64,000 nt of DNA from Druceiella hillmani (taxonomy: Eukaryota > Arthropoda > Insecta > Lepidoptera > Hepialidae). Numbering within the stretch: the first letter of the stretch is position 1; the number at the start of each line of letters is the position of its first letter. The stretch lies in NCBI GenBank assembly GCA_039881145.1, contig JAYKKI010000009.1, positions 13,409,001 to 13,473,000 of the forward strand, read 5' to 3'. Of the stretch, positions 23,301 to 35,756 are shown piece by piece. The position numbers and the translations under genes are program-made. The notes below the pieces were generated by a model, which saw only the letters and a list, made by a program, of their open reading frames with translations, was not told where the DNA came from and searched no databases.

Positions 23301-24239
23301 GACGATAGACGATTGTATCGTCGATGTAACGTTAGAGCGGATGCAGTCAGTTTATAATTATAGAATTGGATTTGGTTCATTTATATATTCTCAAGTTTAT
23401 ATGTACATAATAAGTTTAGTTGTTAGTTTTTAAGATGCAATCAAACTTCTATGTACGACCGATAACCTATACGCCCTAGTTCAACAAGTAATGATAATAG
23501 CTGTCCATAAATAAATTTCCTATTTTATATTATTTTTTTTATGATTTGTTGTTTCGTTTTATTTTTTTAATATTAATTTACTTATCATAAACAAACACAC
23601 TTAGGTTTCACTGCTATTGCTAATTCGACATATTTTTTAAAAACAATAATGTGCTTTTGACTTAGCTTTGTTTGCTCAACATTAAACAGGAGTCACTCCT
23701 TCAGTATGACTTAATCAAAATATATCTGATTTTCAACCCATACATATCCGAAACTGATATTTATTTACTTATGTAGAATGTGGCCTTTTTCTCTTGACTA
23801 GACGCCAGAAAAGCAACGCCATTACCATTAGATTTTTTTTCATCCATTTTTTATAAAAGTTTTGTTCTGTAAAATCTCTTCCAGCAAATATCATCGCGGT
23901 CACCAACTGAAGATTTAACCATACATAAACTAATATGTATGGTTAAATCTTCAGTCTTAGCTAATGATGTCTTATTGCATATTATTAAATTTTGCCGTTT
24001 TTTATTATATTTTATGTTAGAAAAATATTTATAAAAAATGTGAATGTGCATGCACATGTCCACATGGCCACACGTACAAATACATGTATGCAAGCAAGGC
24101 GTATGTGAGTGCATGTTTAAGCGCGTGAGATCAAAAATATATGGCAAACAAAATAAAAACTTCTGAAAAAAAGAACGTCAACTTTCAAGCATTTTTATAA
24201 GAAATTTTCTCAAAAAATCCTCGAAAAGCATTATTACTT
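20337..24239. other. Non-coding part of unit A
   Basis: No gene supported. Matched by B (31.1-37.07 kb, inverted) and C (49.5-53.6 kb, direct). A conserved, GC-richer island (GGGGAGCGGCGGCGCTCC) lies at 21364 and recurs at 50453 and near 35210. A second conserved island with CTATCGACGACGATAG is near 23300 and recurs, with changes, near 33220 and 52270. Confidence 0.6.
23906..23955. repeat. Perfect 21-bp palindrome
   Basis: Arms 23906-23926 and 23935-23955 are exact reverse complements around an 8-base loop. The C paralogue near 53490-53515 has only the right arm, so the left arm was created in A. Confidence 0.93.
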
Positions 24240-24370
24240 TTTATTAGAAAAGTGTAAAAGTAAGGTATTATAGATATATTTCTCATAATCTAATTTATTA
24301 ACGAAAAATACCCGACATAATTCTAAACGAATGTATACCACTTTGAAAGTTTCTTAGAATTTGCATTACG
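24240..24370 (+). repeat. Inverted repeat, left arm
   Basis: Starts AAAAGTGTAAAAGTAAGG and runs through ATACCC and TTTCTTAGAATTT. Its diverged reverse complement lies at about 26635-26780. Related arms sit at the D/E junction (56290-56415) and near 58255-58385. Confidence 0.75.
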
Positions 24371-24374
24371 TTAC

Positions 24375-24595
24375 GTATCATAACTTAATATAACATAACA
24401 TATAACATAACACGACACTACATGACACAACACGGTACGATACGACACGTCACGACACGATACAACAGGATGCAATACGATATAAAATAAAATACAATAA
24501 CAAAACATAATATAACATAAAATAATTTAACGTAAAGTAGCGTGACGTAACGTAACATAACGTAACATTTAAAAATAATGTGACGTAAATAGTCG
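24375..24595. repeat. Degenerate ACGACA/ATAAC short tandem array
   Basis: Runs of ATAAC, ACGACACG and ACGATACGAC variants. The long hydrophobic minus-strand frame here is an artefact of the repeat. Homologous array in E at 56411-56665. Confidence 0.85.
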
Positions 24596-24883
24596 ACCAC
24601 AAATCTTTAATTATTTAAGTAGTGATCGATGCTTGGATACATGATCAAAATTTTAAGGCTAAAAATTTATCGAATGCACATGTTTTAAAATTGTTCTAAT
24701 TTATTGATTTAAATACTTATTCGTATCGAATTAACACTAGTCTCCATAATCAAAAATAGGCAGAAGTAAAGTTTGGCAAATATGTACTGAAGTTTGAAGT
24801 GGTAACAAATCTCGGACCCGTTTATGAGAGCGTATTTTGAAGGAAATCTTACGACAAATGTCATAAACTTGAGAATTCCAGGT

Positions 24884-25216
24884 TTATATCCAAGCGTCTG
24901 ATTTAATTGAGTTAACTAGAATACCCTGCCTACTAACCCACTGATTGACCAAATGTAAGTTTAAATTAAAAAAAAACAATATATTAGTATGTAAAGAAAT
25001 TTCATTGACAATAAAGCGAGAGTATATTTTAAGATCATCAGCATATAATTGATAATTGGAGGTGAGTTGTTTAAATACGGGATCAATAAATATAGAAAAG
25101 AAGAAGTAGGAAAAAAGGGCCATCTTTGGGTACTCCAGCAATACCCCTACATGTTGTCGATGTAACGAAACATAAAATAAGACAACAGCATAATCCGACA
25201 TAACATAACTCAACAT
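24884..25216 (-). pseudogene. Non-LTR reverse transcriptase fragment
   Basis: The minus-strand frame contains a GV(L)..P..ALFSYFFFSIFID stretch, a decayed form of the QGS.LGPLLFL.FINDL block. It then has SNYQLYADDLKIYSRF with the YADD catalytic box, then LVNQWVSRQGILVNSIKSD, the following W...GL.LN..KS block. This order is that of Jockey/CR1/I-type LINE reverse transcriptases, distinct from the RTE LINE at 5.3-9.6 kb (FADD). Only the palm portion remains. A homologue with the same arrangement is in E (about 56845-57115), so the insertion predates the duplication. Confidence 0.75.
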
Positions 25217-25930
25217 GGCATAATATGACCTAACTTAAAGTAAACACAACATACACGTAATCCGACCCCACAATACCAAACCTAACCAAACATCAGGCAA
25301 GTAAATAAAAACAGTGAAGTAAACATGCAAATATATTACATAGTAATGAAGGCGATTTTAAAGGATAAACAAAGACACTCAGGAAAATGAAATAATAATT
25401 GAACGATCTGAATTTTGCTACGACTTTAAAATAATATGATTAATTTACTTTTTTCGCAATAAAAATCATATCGATTATTTTAATAACTAAAATATGCCAT
25501 GAGATCCACCGTTGTATGATTTTCTTATTAAAATATATGCGTTTGCTTAAAATACTGCGATACTTCAAGTAATTTTCTGTTTTTTAGATAAAATGACTTA
25601 CCCATGAATTATTTGAATTTCGAACAAAGTTTTGTATTAAATAAATACTTAGCAAAATTTAACGTGATATGAATGTACGGTTGATGCCCATGGTAATACC
25701 GGATTCAGCGGATTCATTAGCTACACCTTATTTTGATATAGCCAAACCTAACCTAGCATAACCTTTCATAAACTATTTCAATTCATTCAAATTAAAGACA
25801 ATTTTACCTAACCCAACCGGATTTGATACAATGTAACCCCACTTGAAATAACCTTGCCCAATTTATTTCACCTAATCTAGCCCGACTTCACCTAATCAAT
25901 TTAACCATTACTAAGTCTATGCTAATCTAA
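25180..25930. repeat. Degenerate ATAAC/CCTAA-rich tract
   Basis: Clusters of AACATAACATAAC and of CCTAACCTAG / CCTAACCCAACC strings are spread over about 750 bases with ordinary sequence between. The E counterpart is 57105-57720. It may derive from pentanucleotide (CCTAA-like) repeats; no perfect telomeric array is present. Confidence 0.5.
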
Positions 25931-28900
25931 TCTAATGAAATCGGGAGTTTTGAAACAACATTTTATGTTGAAAGACAAATATTCACTCTATCTCTCATTC
26001 AAAAATAAAGTGGTAAAATTGCAATAGTTTTTGGGTGGCTTGTAATTGCAATAGTTTTTTCTAATTTATTTTCAGATAGCAATGCGCCTTATAATGGCAA
26101 CTCTTGTTGGATTATTAAAGTAATATGAGAGCTCCACGGGAGCAAATGGTACTGTAAGGATAGTGGAATAATGTTGTTTCTCGTAAGCAGTGATAATGGA
26201 ATGCTATACTTTTCCGTCGTGTCATATCACAATCGTTTAATTAATTCTTATACAAATTTCCACACATCCTCACCCACTCTATGAATACTGACTACCTCAT
26301 CTCTATGATAACTTACAATTAACTCTATTCATCACTTTTGGTATTTCAAATTTCTTTTATCCGCTCATATTGCTTTTAACTTTCTAAAGTTCTGTACCAA
26401 ATTTCCGTGTACTTAAAAATCTTGTTATATCCACATGTTTGTCACATTTTTGTATTATGATTTTAAGTAAATGTACTTAGTAATAGAAATATCAATTAAT
26501 GAAGAGCGAATTTAAAAAAAACTACACATGTCAAAATGAGCGATTTCCTTTGAAATAAAATGAATACTTTATAGATTTGTATTATTTGGAATTCTCGGTT
26601 GTGAAATATTGAAATGAATACATATTCATCTAGGTTTCAAATCAAAGCAAAATAAATTCTAAGAAACCTTAAAAGTGATATACATCCATTAGGAATTATA
26701 GCGGGTATATTTTGTTAATGAATTAGATTATGGGAAATATCTATGATACCTTAATTTTACACTTTTAATTTTTCCATACTTTAAAAGGAATCTTCTAAAT
26801 CCTTATAAGATCATACCTACATATTTTTATACGACTGTCTCATCCTTTTTACTCTGAAACCGCTTGAGGTTGAAACTCAAATTTTTTAACAATACTTACG
26901 AATTACTAAATAAAAATACTAGCACTCAAAAATATTTATACGGAAGGTTGGAGGAAGGGCGGGCAAATAAAGGCATTAACATAATTTGTAAGCATATATT
27001 ACATACGCAAAAGATTTAAGAAAACTACAGCTGTTATTTCAGATTCAGATGTTAATGAATGTGCACCATATTTCAACGACTGTAAAAAATGTAATATAAA
27101 TATACATACTGTACTATGAAAATGATTTTTTTGTAAAAAGTATAACAGTATCTCTATGTACTCTTAAATGTTTTTAGATGTCTAAATGTGTAAAGCCCTA
27201 ACACGTGCGAAAACGAATTGAGTAAAATTAAATTCCACCAAAAATATAAACTTAAGAAAGGGAGGAAGTTCTTTTTAGAGGATTACATTAATTCAAAAAA
27301 AGTTTGAAATCACCATCACGATCAGAACAACCATTATAAACAAAATAGGTCCTTTAAGTCATATTAGAATAAAATTAAAATTTAACCGGTATGAGAAATC
27401 GTTTTTGAATACTTAATGTAACTAATTAATTTGGACTCGGCAGTTTTTAAAAACGAATTAATATGTTGCAGGAACAAAAAACTTGTGAATGTTTGATATT
27501 ACTTTCTAATACTTTTAATATCTTGAATACCGAAGCGTTAGCCATATTTTGGGATAAATTTTTAGCAAGGATTATGGATAAATTATTGTCATGTGGCAAT
27601 TTAAAAAGCTATATTATTATGACATTTTTCAACGTGAATAAGACGCAGTATTTGTGATGTGTATTCTATTCACTTGTTATAATTCATGGGAAAAGTGCTT
27701 ACCTAACAAATATGTCTACTTACACATTTTCTGAGGAAAATATCATTGAATCACTTACAATTTAAGTTAGAGACAAATTTTATAAGTTTACAAAACGGTT
27801 TTCTTGACTTTCCTTAAATACCTTCACTTACACACAAAATCTTTAGGTTATCTGGCAACTTTGAAAATAAATTTTGATACTTTTTATGTCAAAGTATTTA
27901 ATTCGTGGATAATATTATAAAATTTTTAGTAAATAGTTTTTATATATATTATTCTAGTCATGACTGATAGGTATTATAGATGCTTGACTAGTTTTTTTAA
28001 TCTTAGCGGTAAATACGCGTGTTTAGTATACCCAGTCCCTCTAATTTTAAAAATGACAATGTAAAACAATTTGAAACAAATCTGAATATTTCTAATCTAG
28101 TTACAAAAAGCACTGAACTTAAATACGAACAAAATTGCACGCCCTATTACCACAAGTGTATTATCAACAACTTTGTTGAAGATTAAAGCAGACCTTTGAC
28201 ATTGAAAATCGCCTGTTTCACTTGCGGTTGGCTCCCGGTCCTTTGTTCTGCCGCCAGTGGTTGATTTCCTTCCGCTTTTATTGAAAATTTAATTAAATAC
28301 TTTATGATAATGAAGAAATATGTCTCGTGAATGAATAGAAATATTGAATGCCTTGGAGTGTTGTGAATGAATAGTGGAGTGGCAGAGGACGTAACAATGG
28401 CCTTAGGGAGAGCATCACTTGCGCGGTACTCTAGATGAGTCGATAGTTACTCAAGGTTTAATATTTTTGTAATTTAATTTAGTTGTATCACTGTACCTAA
28501 GTAATTTAGTTTTATTAATATTGAAATATATCTTTCATCGTCCATGAAACATTTAACGCGAATGCATTTTGGGTATAACAAACACAAGTAGAGTGCAGTT
28601 TATCTCAATAAAGTAATAAACATTTAATAAAGACCATATTTTCTATAGACCATATTTGATTAATTTCATATAGGCGCTAGTTTGAAAAAAAATCTGCTTA
28701 ACTGGTTTTGATAAATTCCATATAGTTTTGTTACCTGAGGATTTTGTGATACATAATAGAGCAGTAAATCAATAAGGGCCAAAACGCCGTAGTAATATCG
28801 AAAAGCCAAAGGACATTGGAAATATATAAAAATGCTTGCTTTTGACCAGGGCTTTATCTAAGTGGTATTAACAAAATGATAAAAAAACACTTTTCTTCAA

Positions 28901-29033
28901 AGAAATTCGCACAAATTTTAACCGGATCACTTATAAAATTACGAGGTAAGTATTGTTTTAAATAAAATTTATCAGACCTGACTTTTGCTGTGGTGCAGTG
29001 TTATTGGCATGTTAACTGTTACATGCTCCACTA
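25931..29033. other. Non-coding part of unit A
   Basis: Matched directly by E (57.72-59.92 kb) and, for 26.7-29.0 kb, inversely by D. A 64-codon frame at 27463-27657 is not conserved in E and is not considered a gene. Confidence 0.55.
26635..26780 (-). repeat. Inverted repeat, right arm
   Basis: Reverse complement, with changes, of 24240-24370. The 2.3-kb spacer holds the ACGACA array and the LINE RT fossil. Confidence 0.72.
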
Positions 29034-29452
29034 TCATCATCATATATATTAATACGCTAAGGTTTTAAGATGTTACACTCCCTTTATAGAAAAAACCTCA
29101 CAACTAATCCACATAAATTATATATCATTTTATAGATAATTGCTTGCTCTACCGGCATCCACAACTAAAAAATGTATTATTGCTATTGTTTTTGCAAATT
29201 AATTAATTATTAAAATTATATACACAAAACAGCAATGCTGCCATCTAACGGCTCAACGTCAATATGATTGACTGTCGGTAAAATTTTTGTTTAATTTCAA
29301 ATCCACTCACGTATAAATAAAGTGGCGCTTTAGCTCAATGCTTTTGATACTTGCGCCTCTATATGTCAATTTTAGTAAAATATTTGTTTGATCTGTCATC
29401 TGAGCTTCATAATGGAATAAATAATGCAAAGACTTCGCACGGGTCACGCTAG
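29034..29452 (+). mobile_element. Non-autonomous Helitron-like insertion (419 bp)
   Basis: The block begins TCATCATCATATATATTA and ends CACGGGTCACGCTAG; it is preceded by A and followed by T. A 5' TC, a 3' CTAG and insertion between A and T without target duplication are the Helitron signature. The E paralogue (59911-59935) runs straight from CATGCTCCAC to ATTTTTAAG, an empty site. It has no coding capacity. A clear 3' hairpin was not found, so another element class cannot be excluded. Confidence 0.7.
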
Positions 29453-31065
29453 TTTTTAATAATTAATCTTATATCTAATCATTCAATTTTGGTGCCCAGG
29501 CGTGATTTTTTAGCCTTTATTTTCACCATCCTGCTCCTGTAAGCGACAATATAGTTATATCTATATTTTCAACTAGTTTTTTTTATTATCGAAGCCTAAA
29601 ATTCTATTACAACCTCTTGGGTTATTTAATCTTAAAGAACTACAAACAAACAAATAAACATAAAATGTTTTTCCTTTATTATATTAGTAAATGCAAAGTT
29701 AGATGTCATTTGTTTTTACACTATTTTGTTCTATGACAGTTGGTAAAACAATAAGCAGTAATCCCCACCAGGAAGTTTCAAATTACTAATTAGAATATTT
29801 AATTCAATAACACAAAAATAAATTTACTTGTATATAGCACGTATGTAATTATTTAAAAAAAGCAAATTGAAATACCTGTACTTTACACATGATAATGTTT
29901 TACGTGTGTGCAAATGAGCGCCTTCGCGTTTTATTTCCAAAAATTTAGGCGAAAAAATATAACGTGCAGTGGCTTAGAGAAAATTTAGACATATATTTTA
30001 AATATTCTATAATAAAATCTACAGTTTTTAATTTAGGGTTCTAAATCAACAGGTATAGGTATATCTTATTTTATATCAAAATACGAAATGGAAAAATGGG
30101 ACATTCAATTTATAGTTTAGCGTACATTCATTTTTATTTAAGTATTTTTCGAATGATATGAAGCTATTAATATCTGCATCATGACATTTATTATGCATTT
30201 ATGATAGCACTTTTATGAATCAGTCTTTATTTCTTTATCCTAACCGCAACACTGTATTATAGACACTTGAGTAAATTAACATAATTAAACCTGTAATAAA
30301 ATAAATTATCCTAGTTACCCGACTAATTGTTTAAAGATGTAATTTTGTAAGTAAAATTACTTCAGATATGTTTTATACCTCCCAATGTCTGTAAAGCATC
30401 TCCTGAGGTTCTGTCCATATGTCACAGCCGTTTCTCAGAAATCGTTGGATGTTCATAGATGGACTAAAAGCTGAAAAACAAATCTTCCTTTATTTCTGTA
30501 TACAATTTCTTTAGTTTAGTTCTGTCAGTCAATAAAACTTAGGAGCTCTAATAGCGAAATAAAAATCAGTAAGTACTGTTGCTTTATATTTTGTTACAAA
30601 TATTTAGACTTTTTTTAAAGATTAACTAAAAACTATCTGCCTTGTCCCATGTACAAGCGACAAGTAAGAACCGATTAATGACATTAATGCCAACATTCCC
30701 AGAGAAAGTACTTTAATAGAATTTCTATTTTGTTAATGTGAATCGTCGAAATCGACTTGAGAAACCCACATAATGCAGATACGTATATATTGATACTTAT
30801 TCACAAATATTAAACTGTATTTAAGTATTCCAAGCCAATAGGAGTCGACGTCCCAAAAATATTCCTGATAGATGAGACTAGGTATATGTGACGCATTTCA
30901 ATTTCAAATGAACGCGACGCGCACCTACGGAGTAATATTTCTCGCTGTGAATAAATAGATTATGCTGGTAAAGTATTACTTATATAAGCAAGGTTTAACT
31001 ATATAAGCAAGGTTTAACTATAGGACTATCGGAAGCTAGACAACCTTGATCGGGGTGTTTTCTAG
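29453..31065. other. Non-coding part of unit A
   Basis: Matched by E (59.92-62.09 kb, direct) and D (53.9-54.97 kb, inverted). Includes a 19-bp tandem duplication, TATATAAGCAAGGTTTAAC, at 30980-31021. E carries about 600 extra bases (60.75-61.37 kb), and D and E share about 170 bases, both absent from A. Confidence 0.55.
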
Positions 31066-34000
31066 CATGCAAAGAATATTCAACTTAATTTTTTATTTTT
31101 AAGAAGATTTACTTAATTTCACTAAGAAAAACTAATTATATTTTATTCTTACACAATTAATGGAGAAAATAATAATGCTTTCAGAAGATGTTTTGAGAAA
31201 ATGATTTATGAAAAAGTTTGAAAGTTGAAGTTCCTTTTTTCAGTAATTTTTATCTATTTTGTTTTCCATATATTTTTTATCTCACGTGCTTACACATGCA
31301 CTCACACACGCCTTTTCTTGAATAAATGAATTTGTATGTGTGAATTTGTATATTTACGCACACATACAAACTCAAATACAAGTTTTCCATGAACATATTT
31401 CTAAAATAAAATGTTTTATAAAACGTCAAAGTTAGTATCATAAAATAAGACAACATTAGTTAAGACTGGAGATTTCGCCATATAGAATAGTTTATTACCA
31501 ACATGAGATTTGCTGAAGGAGATTTTACATAACAAAACTTTAATGTAATATGGACGAAATAAAAATCTGATTATAGGGCGCTGCTCATATAGTTAACAGA
31601 AAAAGGCTACATTTTCCGTACGTAAATAAATATACAAAAAATTAAGAAGTAAATATGAAGATATTATAAATATATACAAATATAACGATTGGAAAGTTAG
31701 TTTTGACGTTCCGTAAGTGTTATCCCTTAGCTGTAAAAAAATGAACTCCAATGATTGCTGCTTCTAGTTGCATAATAAATTTTTAAAAAACTCGAAATAA
31801 AACAAACTATTGTTTTTCTTTGAAAATTTAGATCTTTCCACAATTCAAACTTTTTCTACAATCTTCACCGAGTGCTGTCAATATGATGGTTTTCAAACTG
31901 TTTGGATCACTAAGTACAAAAATAAGATCGTAGTAAAAAAACAAGTTCGGAAATAAGAATTGTAAAAATGATATAGGTATATGTTCAATAAACTGATTTT
32001 CTGTAATATGATACTTATAAAATATGGTGTCAATGTAAATACCTGAAAATAAAAAAGTAATCATTAAAAAACAATGAATACGTTTCATAATAAAAATACG
32101 AAAATAATTAGTTCAAATGAATAACTGTTTACGACATTTCAAATTATGTAAATAACAAAATAATTCGTAATGTTTAAGTATATTGAAGTTTTTCAAAATA
32201 CAAAAGGTTATAAAATACACCGCGAGCGACAATGTATCCAGATATAGATGGTATTTCGAATCGTTACCACAGTAAGTTGCCGCACAGTGCTCCTTTATTG
32301 GCTGGACTTTACTTCGTGATTAGCTAGTTCATTCCATTTGCGCTTACGCTACGGCTCTTTCTTTTACGGTGACACAACCTAAAATGATTGTGTTTATTAA
32401 TTAGGTTAAGTTAGGTTATATAATTAGATTGATGAAATAACATTAGATTGATGAAACAACCTGATGCAAATGGTAGCAGAAAACAAATTTAACTAGCTAA
32501 CAAAAAATAAAAATTTAAAAACAAAACAACAACTTTAAAATAAGGGTTTTCTTTACTTAAAATAAAATAAATATATATCTATGTGTATTTAAAAACATAT
32601 TTTATATAATTTGCATTATTGATAACTACCCATTAGAAGTAGCAGAAATAAAAAGCATAGCATAGTTATTAGTGGTTAATGGCTTCATTAATTTAGGGCA
32701 AGGAAGGTACTAAACATATCTCTGGATCCAGTTTACGTACATTCTTTACGATTATTAGTTTCAGAGATATAAGGGTTAAAAATTAGATTTATGTTTTAAT
32801 TACGCCATACCGTAGATGTGAGTCCCGTCTAATGTGTGTTTACCCAACATTAGACGGGAGTCACTCCTACAGTCAAGTCAAAAGCATATTATAGTTTTAA
32901 AAAATTATGTCTTCTCAGCAATTATACAAGTGAAATCTAATTGCATTTATATATGATACATAAATGGATTAAAAAAAGGAAAAATATAAATAAAAAATTA
33001 ACGTAAAATAAAAAATTTCTTTATAAATTGCCATCATCATTACTTGTTGAACTATGGCGTACAGGTTTTCGGTCATACATAGAAGTTGGATTGTATCTTA
33101 ACTTATTTTAACATTGTGAAACATATAAACTTGAGAATATATAAATGCACCAAATCCAATTCTATAATTATAAACTGACTACAGCCACTTTAACCTTACA
33201 TCGATGATACAATCCTCTATCGTCGTCGAGAGATTTATCGAACCAGCATTTTTCGTCTCAGCCGCCAGAGACTAACGCCAAAATCCTTTGTTGGAAATGC
33301 AACGCCTGGAAGAAATATGAGATTGCGTTACGAGCAAATACCAGAATTGTAAGATATTTTATTCGTTAATATTATTAAATTTATCTATGTACCATGAACT
33401 GCTTACTTTTTTCAGACTTTGATTTTTTTTTATTTTCATTAAGTTTCACATTCATATTAGCTAGTATATAGTATAAGCAGTCAAGTAAAAAACTTAAAAT
33501 TATTTATAAGTAATAGCGATGATAAGTAATTAATTAAACTTATACCAAATTTTACATAATTTTTTAAATAAATTATTGACCTTAAAATAACCATTCGAAG
33601 TTTTCCGTAAAATATTATTTCATTTTATCGATAGTGAAACCTTCAAAAATTATAATAACAAAAATCTGGAGAAATACCGAATTCATCTTGAAAAAGTTTT
33701 GCGATGTCTTTTTAACTTTTTATAAAAGTCAGATATATGTCGGAAGAATCCTCTGTGTCTTATTGCGTGTAGGTCTCAAAGTTCCCCGTCAAAAATAGGA
33801 AGTGCCTATAGAGACTCTTTACAGAGACTTGCTGTACCTCTCCCGTTAAAAGGTGTGACCTTTATCGAAAATTCGTTGTGTTTTTTTGCTATGCTAAATT
33901 GCCTTATAATTATTATTAATACATTGTGTAAGGAACACTTTATCAATATCAGAGTTTGTGAAATGTATTTTCAACGCTTGGGAAAGCGACTTTTCTCAAA

Positions 34001-35756
34001 GTTTTAGTTTACAACTTAAAATTTTTTCTTTAAAATATATAAATTAATCAAAAAAATTAATTCCTTAATCACATCAAATAAGGACTAACTTGGTATGATA
34101 TAATAAATGAAATGATAATGTAACAATTGAAAACGGTCTATGAATCGCAGATTTTTTGGAGACGTTGACATTGCGATGACTTTTTTACGAGTAAATGACG
34201 TTTTTCAACAAATGACATCCTTCTATTTCTAAATCATCTTCTTTCTTAAAAATTAAAATATTTTTCACAAATAAAATAACGCTCGAATTGCTGATGTTAT
34301 TAAGAAATGTATATTTTGATAACTATTGCGTAACACTTCTGTTGATTTCTACTATTTAGTGGTAAATAAACTGTCGGATAAGTATTTATACCCAGAGTAT
34401 AGTCATTCCAATTTTCTTAATAATATCAGACAACATTTATTAAGAACTTCTTAATGATTCAAATGAATCAGTACAGAAAGATAGCCCATTAAAGGTCTGT
34501 ACACAGAAACACATATCTGCCCACGATAGGTCGTGGCGAATTGTGAACTTGATTTTATATTTTGCAAAAAAATTATATTTCTCTAAATATTTATGTATTC
34601 TAGAGTGGAATATTTTGTTCCATTATATCTGTTTTAAATGTACTCCTACGAAAAAATTAATTAAAAAATAGGAAAGTTAATTTCGCAAAGTAATAATGTA
34701 TTGCACTCATGGAACTATAATTGCAATTCAATACTGGAAATTGCAATTCATAACGAACTCACGATAATATTATGGCCGCATGGATAATCACTCGTAGGCT
34801 AGTCATCCATCTAGTTGGTACAACGAGTTTAATAATAAAGAAAAAAAGGCGACACTTGCTTAAAATTATTTGACGTATATTTTTTGGTCTTCAAAAATAC
34901 TGTTGGAATATTAACTCTTACTTATATATGGTTAATACGATAATCGGTAAAATAAATCATATTTTTTTTAATCAAGTATTTCATAACGATTTTCATTACA
35001 AGGTAACCCATTGCTAAAAAACAATATTAAATTAAAAATGGTTCCCTAAACAAAACATTAGGTTTCTCGATTTGGATTGTTCCGATGAAATCTTCTCGAT
35101 GCAAAGTATTCATTACACCCTTTGATACATGTCCTCCCGCCGATTTGTTTCAACCCAAAGGAAAGAACGATCCAAATATGGATAGTCGATAGATTAAACG
35201 TCGAATGACGGAGCGGCGCCGTTCCCTCTGTCCAATGAATGTTTCATCGTTATTTATAAGTATAGTACATAAGGGTACGTATATTATTGAATATAGTATT
35301 GGTAATCAAAAACTGTTTGTATATAATTTCCAAATCAAATATCAAATTACTTAACAGATGTTCTAAAAAGGCAAGGAAAAATATACACATTTAAGTCACT
35401 TGCGTTAAGTATACACATATTTATTAGCAAGCTACACCAAAAGGGGTGGAAGAATTCCGGGCACTTTTTATTTTAAGCCATACTAAACAGCTTAAAATAA
35501 CTTTTTTTTAAATAATTTTGTAATTTACAGAAAACGTAAAGTATTGAAGAGAACTAGAAGACCATTTAATAATTTTTTCAGTCAGTTTCTCATTAAAAAA
35601 AATGGCCCTAGGTCTTTTATTAACAAATTTTCCAGTTATGTCGAAATTATTAACTTAAATAAATTGTTGTCTAATGAAATTGAATAGCCAATAAAATTGA
35701 ATAGTATAAGTAAAAATAGTGCAGGTATTACACTCATAAACAAGGTGTATGTATGT
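31066..35756. other. Non-coding part of unit B
   Basis: No gene supported. The frame at 31828-32088 is AT-rich, hydrophobic and without a counterpart in C. Contains the 32818-32864 palindrome. Confidence 0.55.
32818..32864. repeat. 17-bp near-perfect palindrome
   Basis: Arms 32818-32834 and 32848-32864 are reverse complements with one mismatch (core CCCGTCTAATG). A (23670-23700) and C (52645-52675) have a single related copy. Confidence 0.88.

Larger units (their letters stand above)
13650..31065 (+). repeat. Segmental duplication unit A (reference copy)
   Basis: This stretch serves as reference for the mosaic. Its parts recur as B (inverted), C (direct), D (inverted) and E (direct). The part at 13.65-24.2 kb contains the Copia relic and non-coding sequence. 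The part at 24.2-31.07 kb contains the ACGACA array, a LINE RT fossil and a Helitron-like insertion. No host gene is recognisable. Compared with B and C, A lacks about 350 bases at 21467, where B (about 34840-35180) and C (about 50545-50895) carry extra sequence. Confidence 0.88.

Noticed and set aside
24418..24600. Hydrophobic minus-strand frames over ACGACA/ATAAC arrays (also 56415-56728)
   Set aside because: Composition follows the repeat on all frames; no conserved residues between the two copies.
31828..32088. 86-codon minus-strand frame
   Set aside because: AT-rich hydrophobic frame with no recognisable motif; the aligned C region does not keep it.
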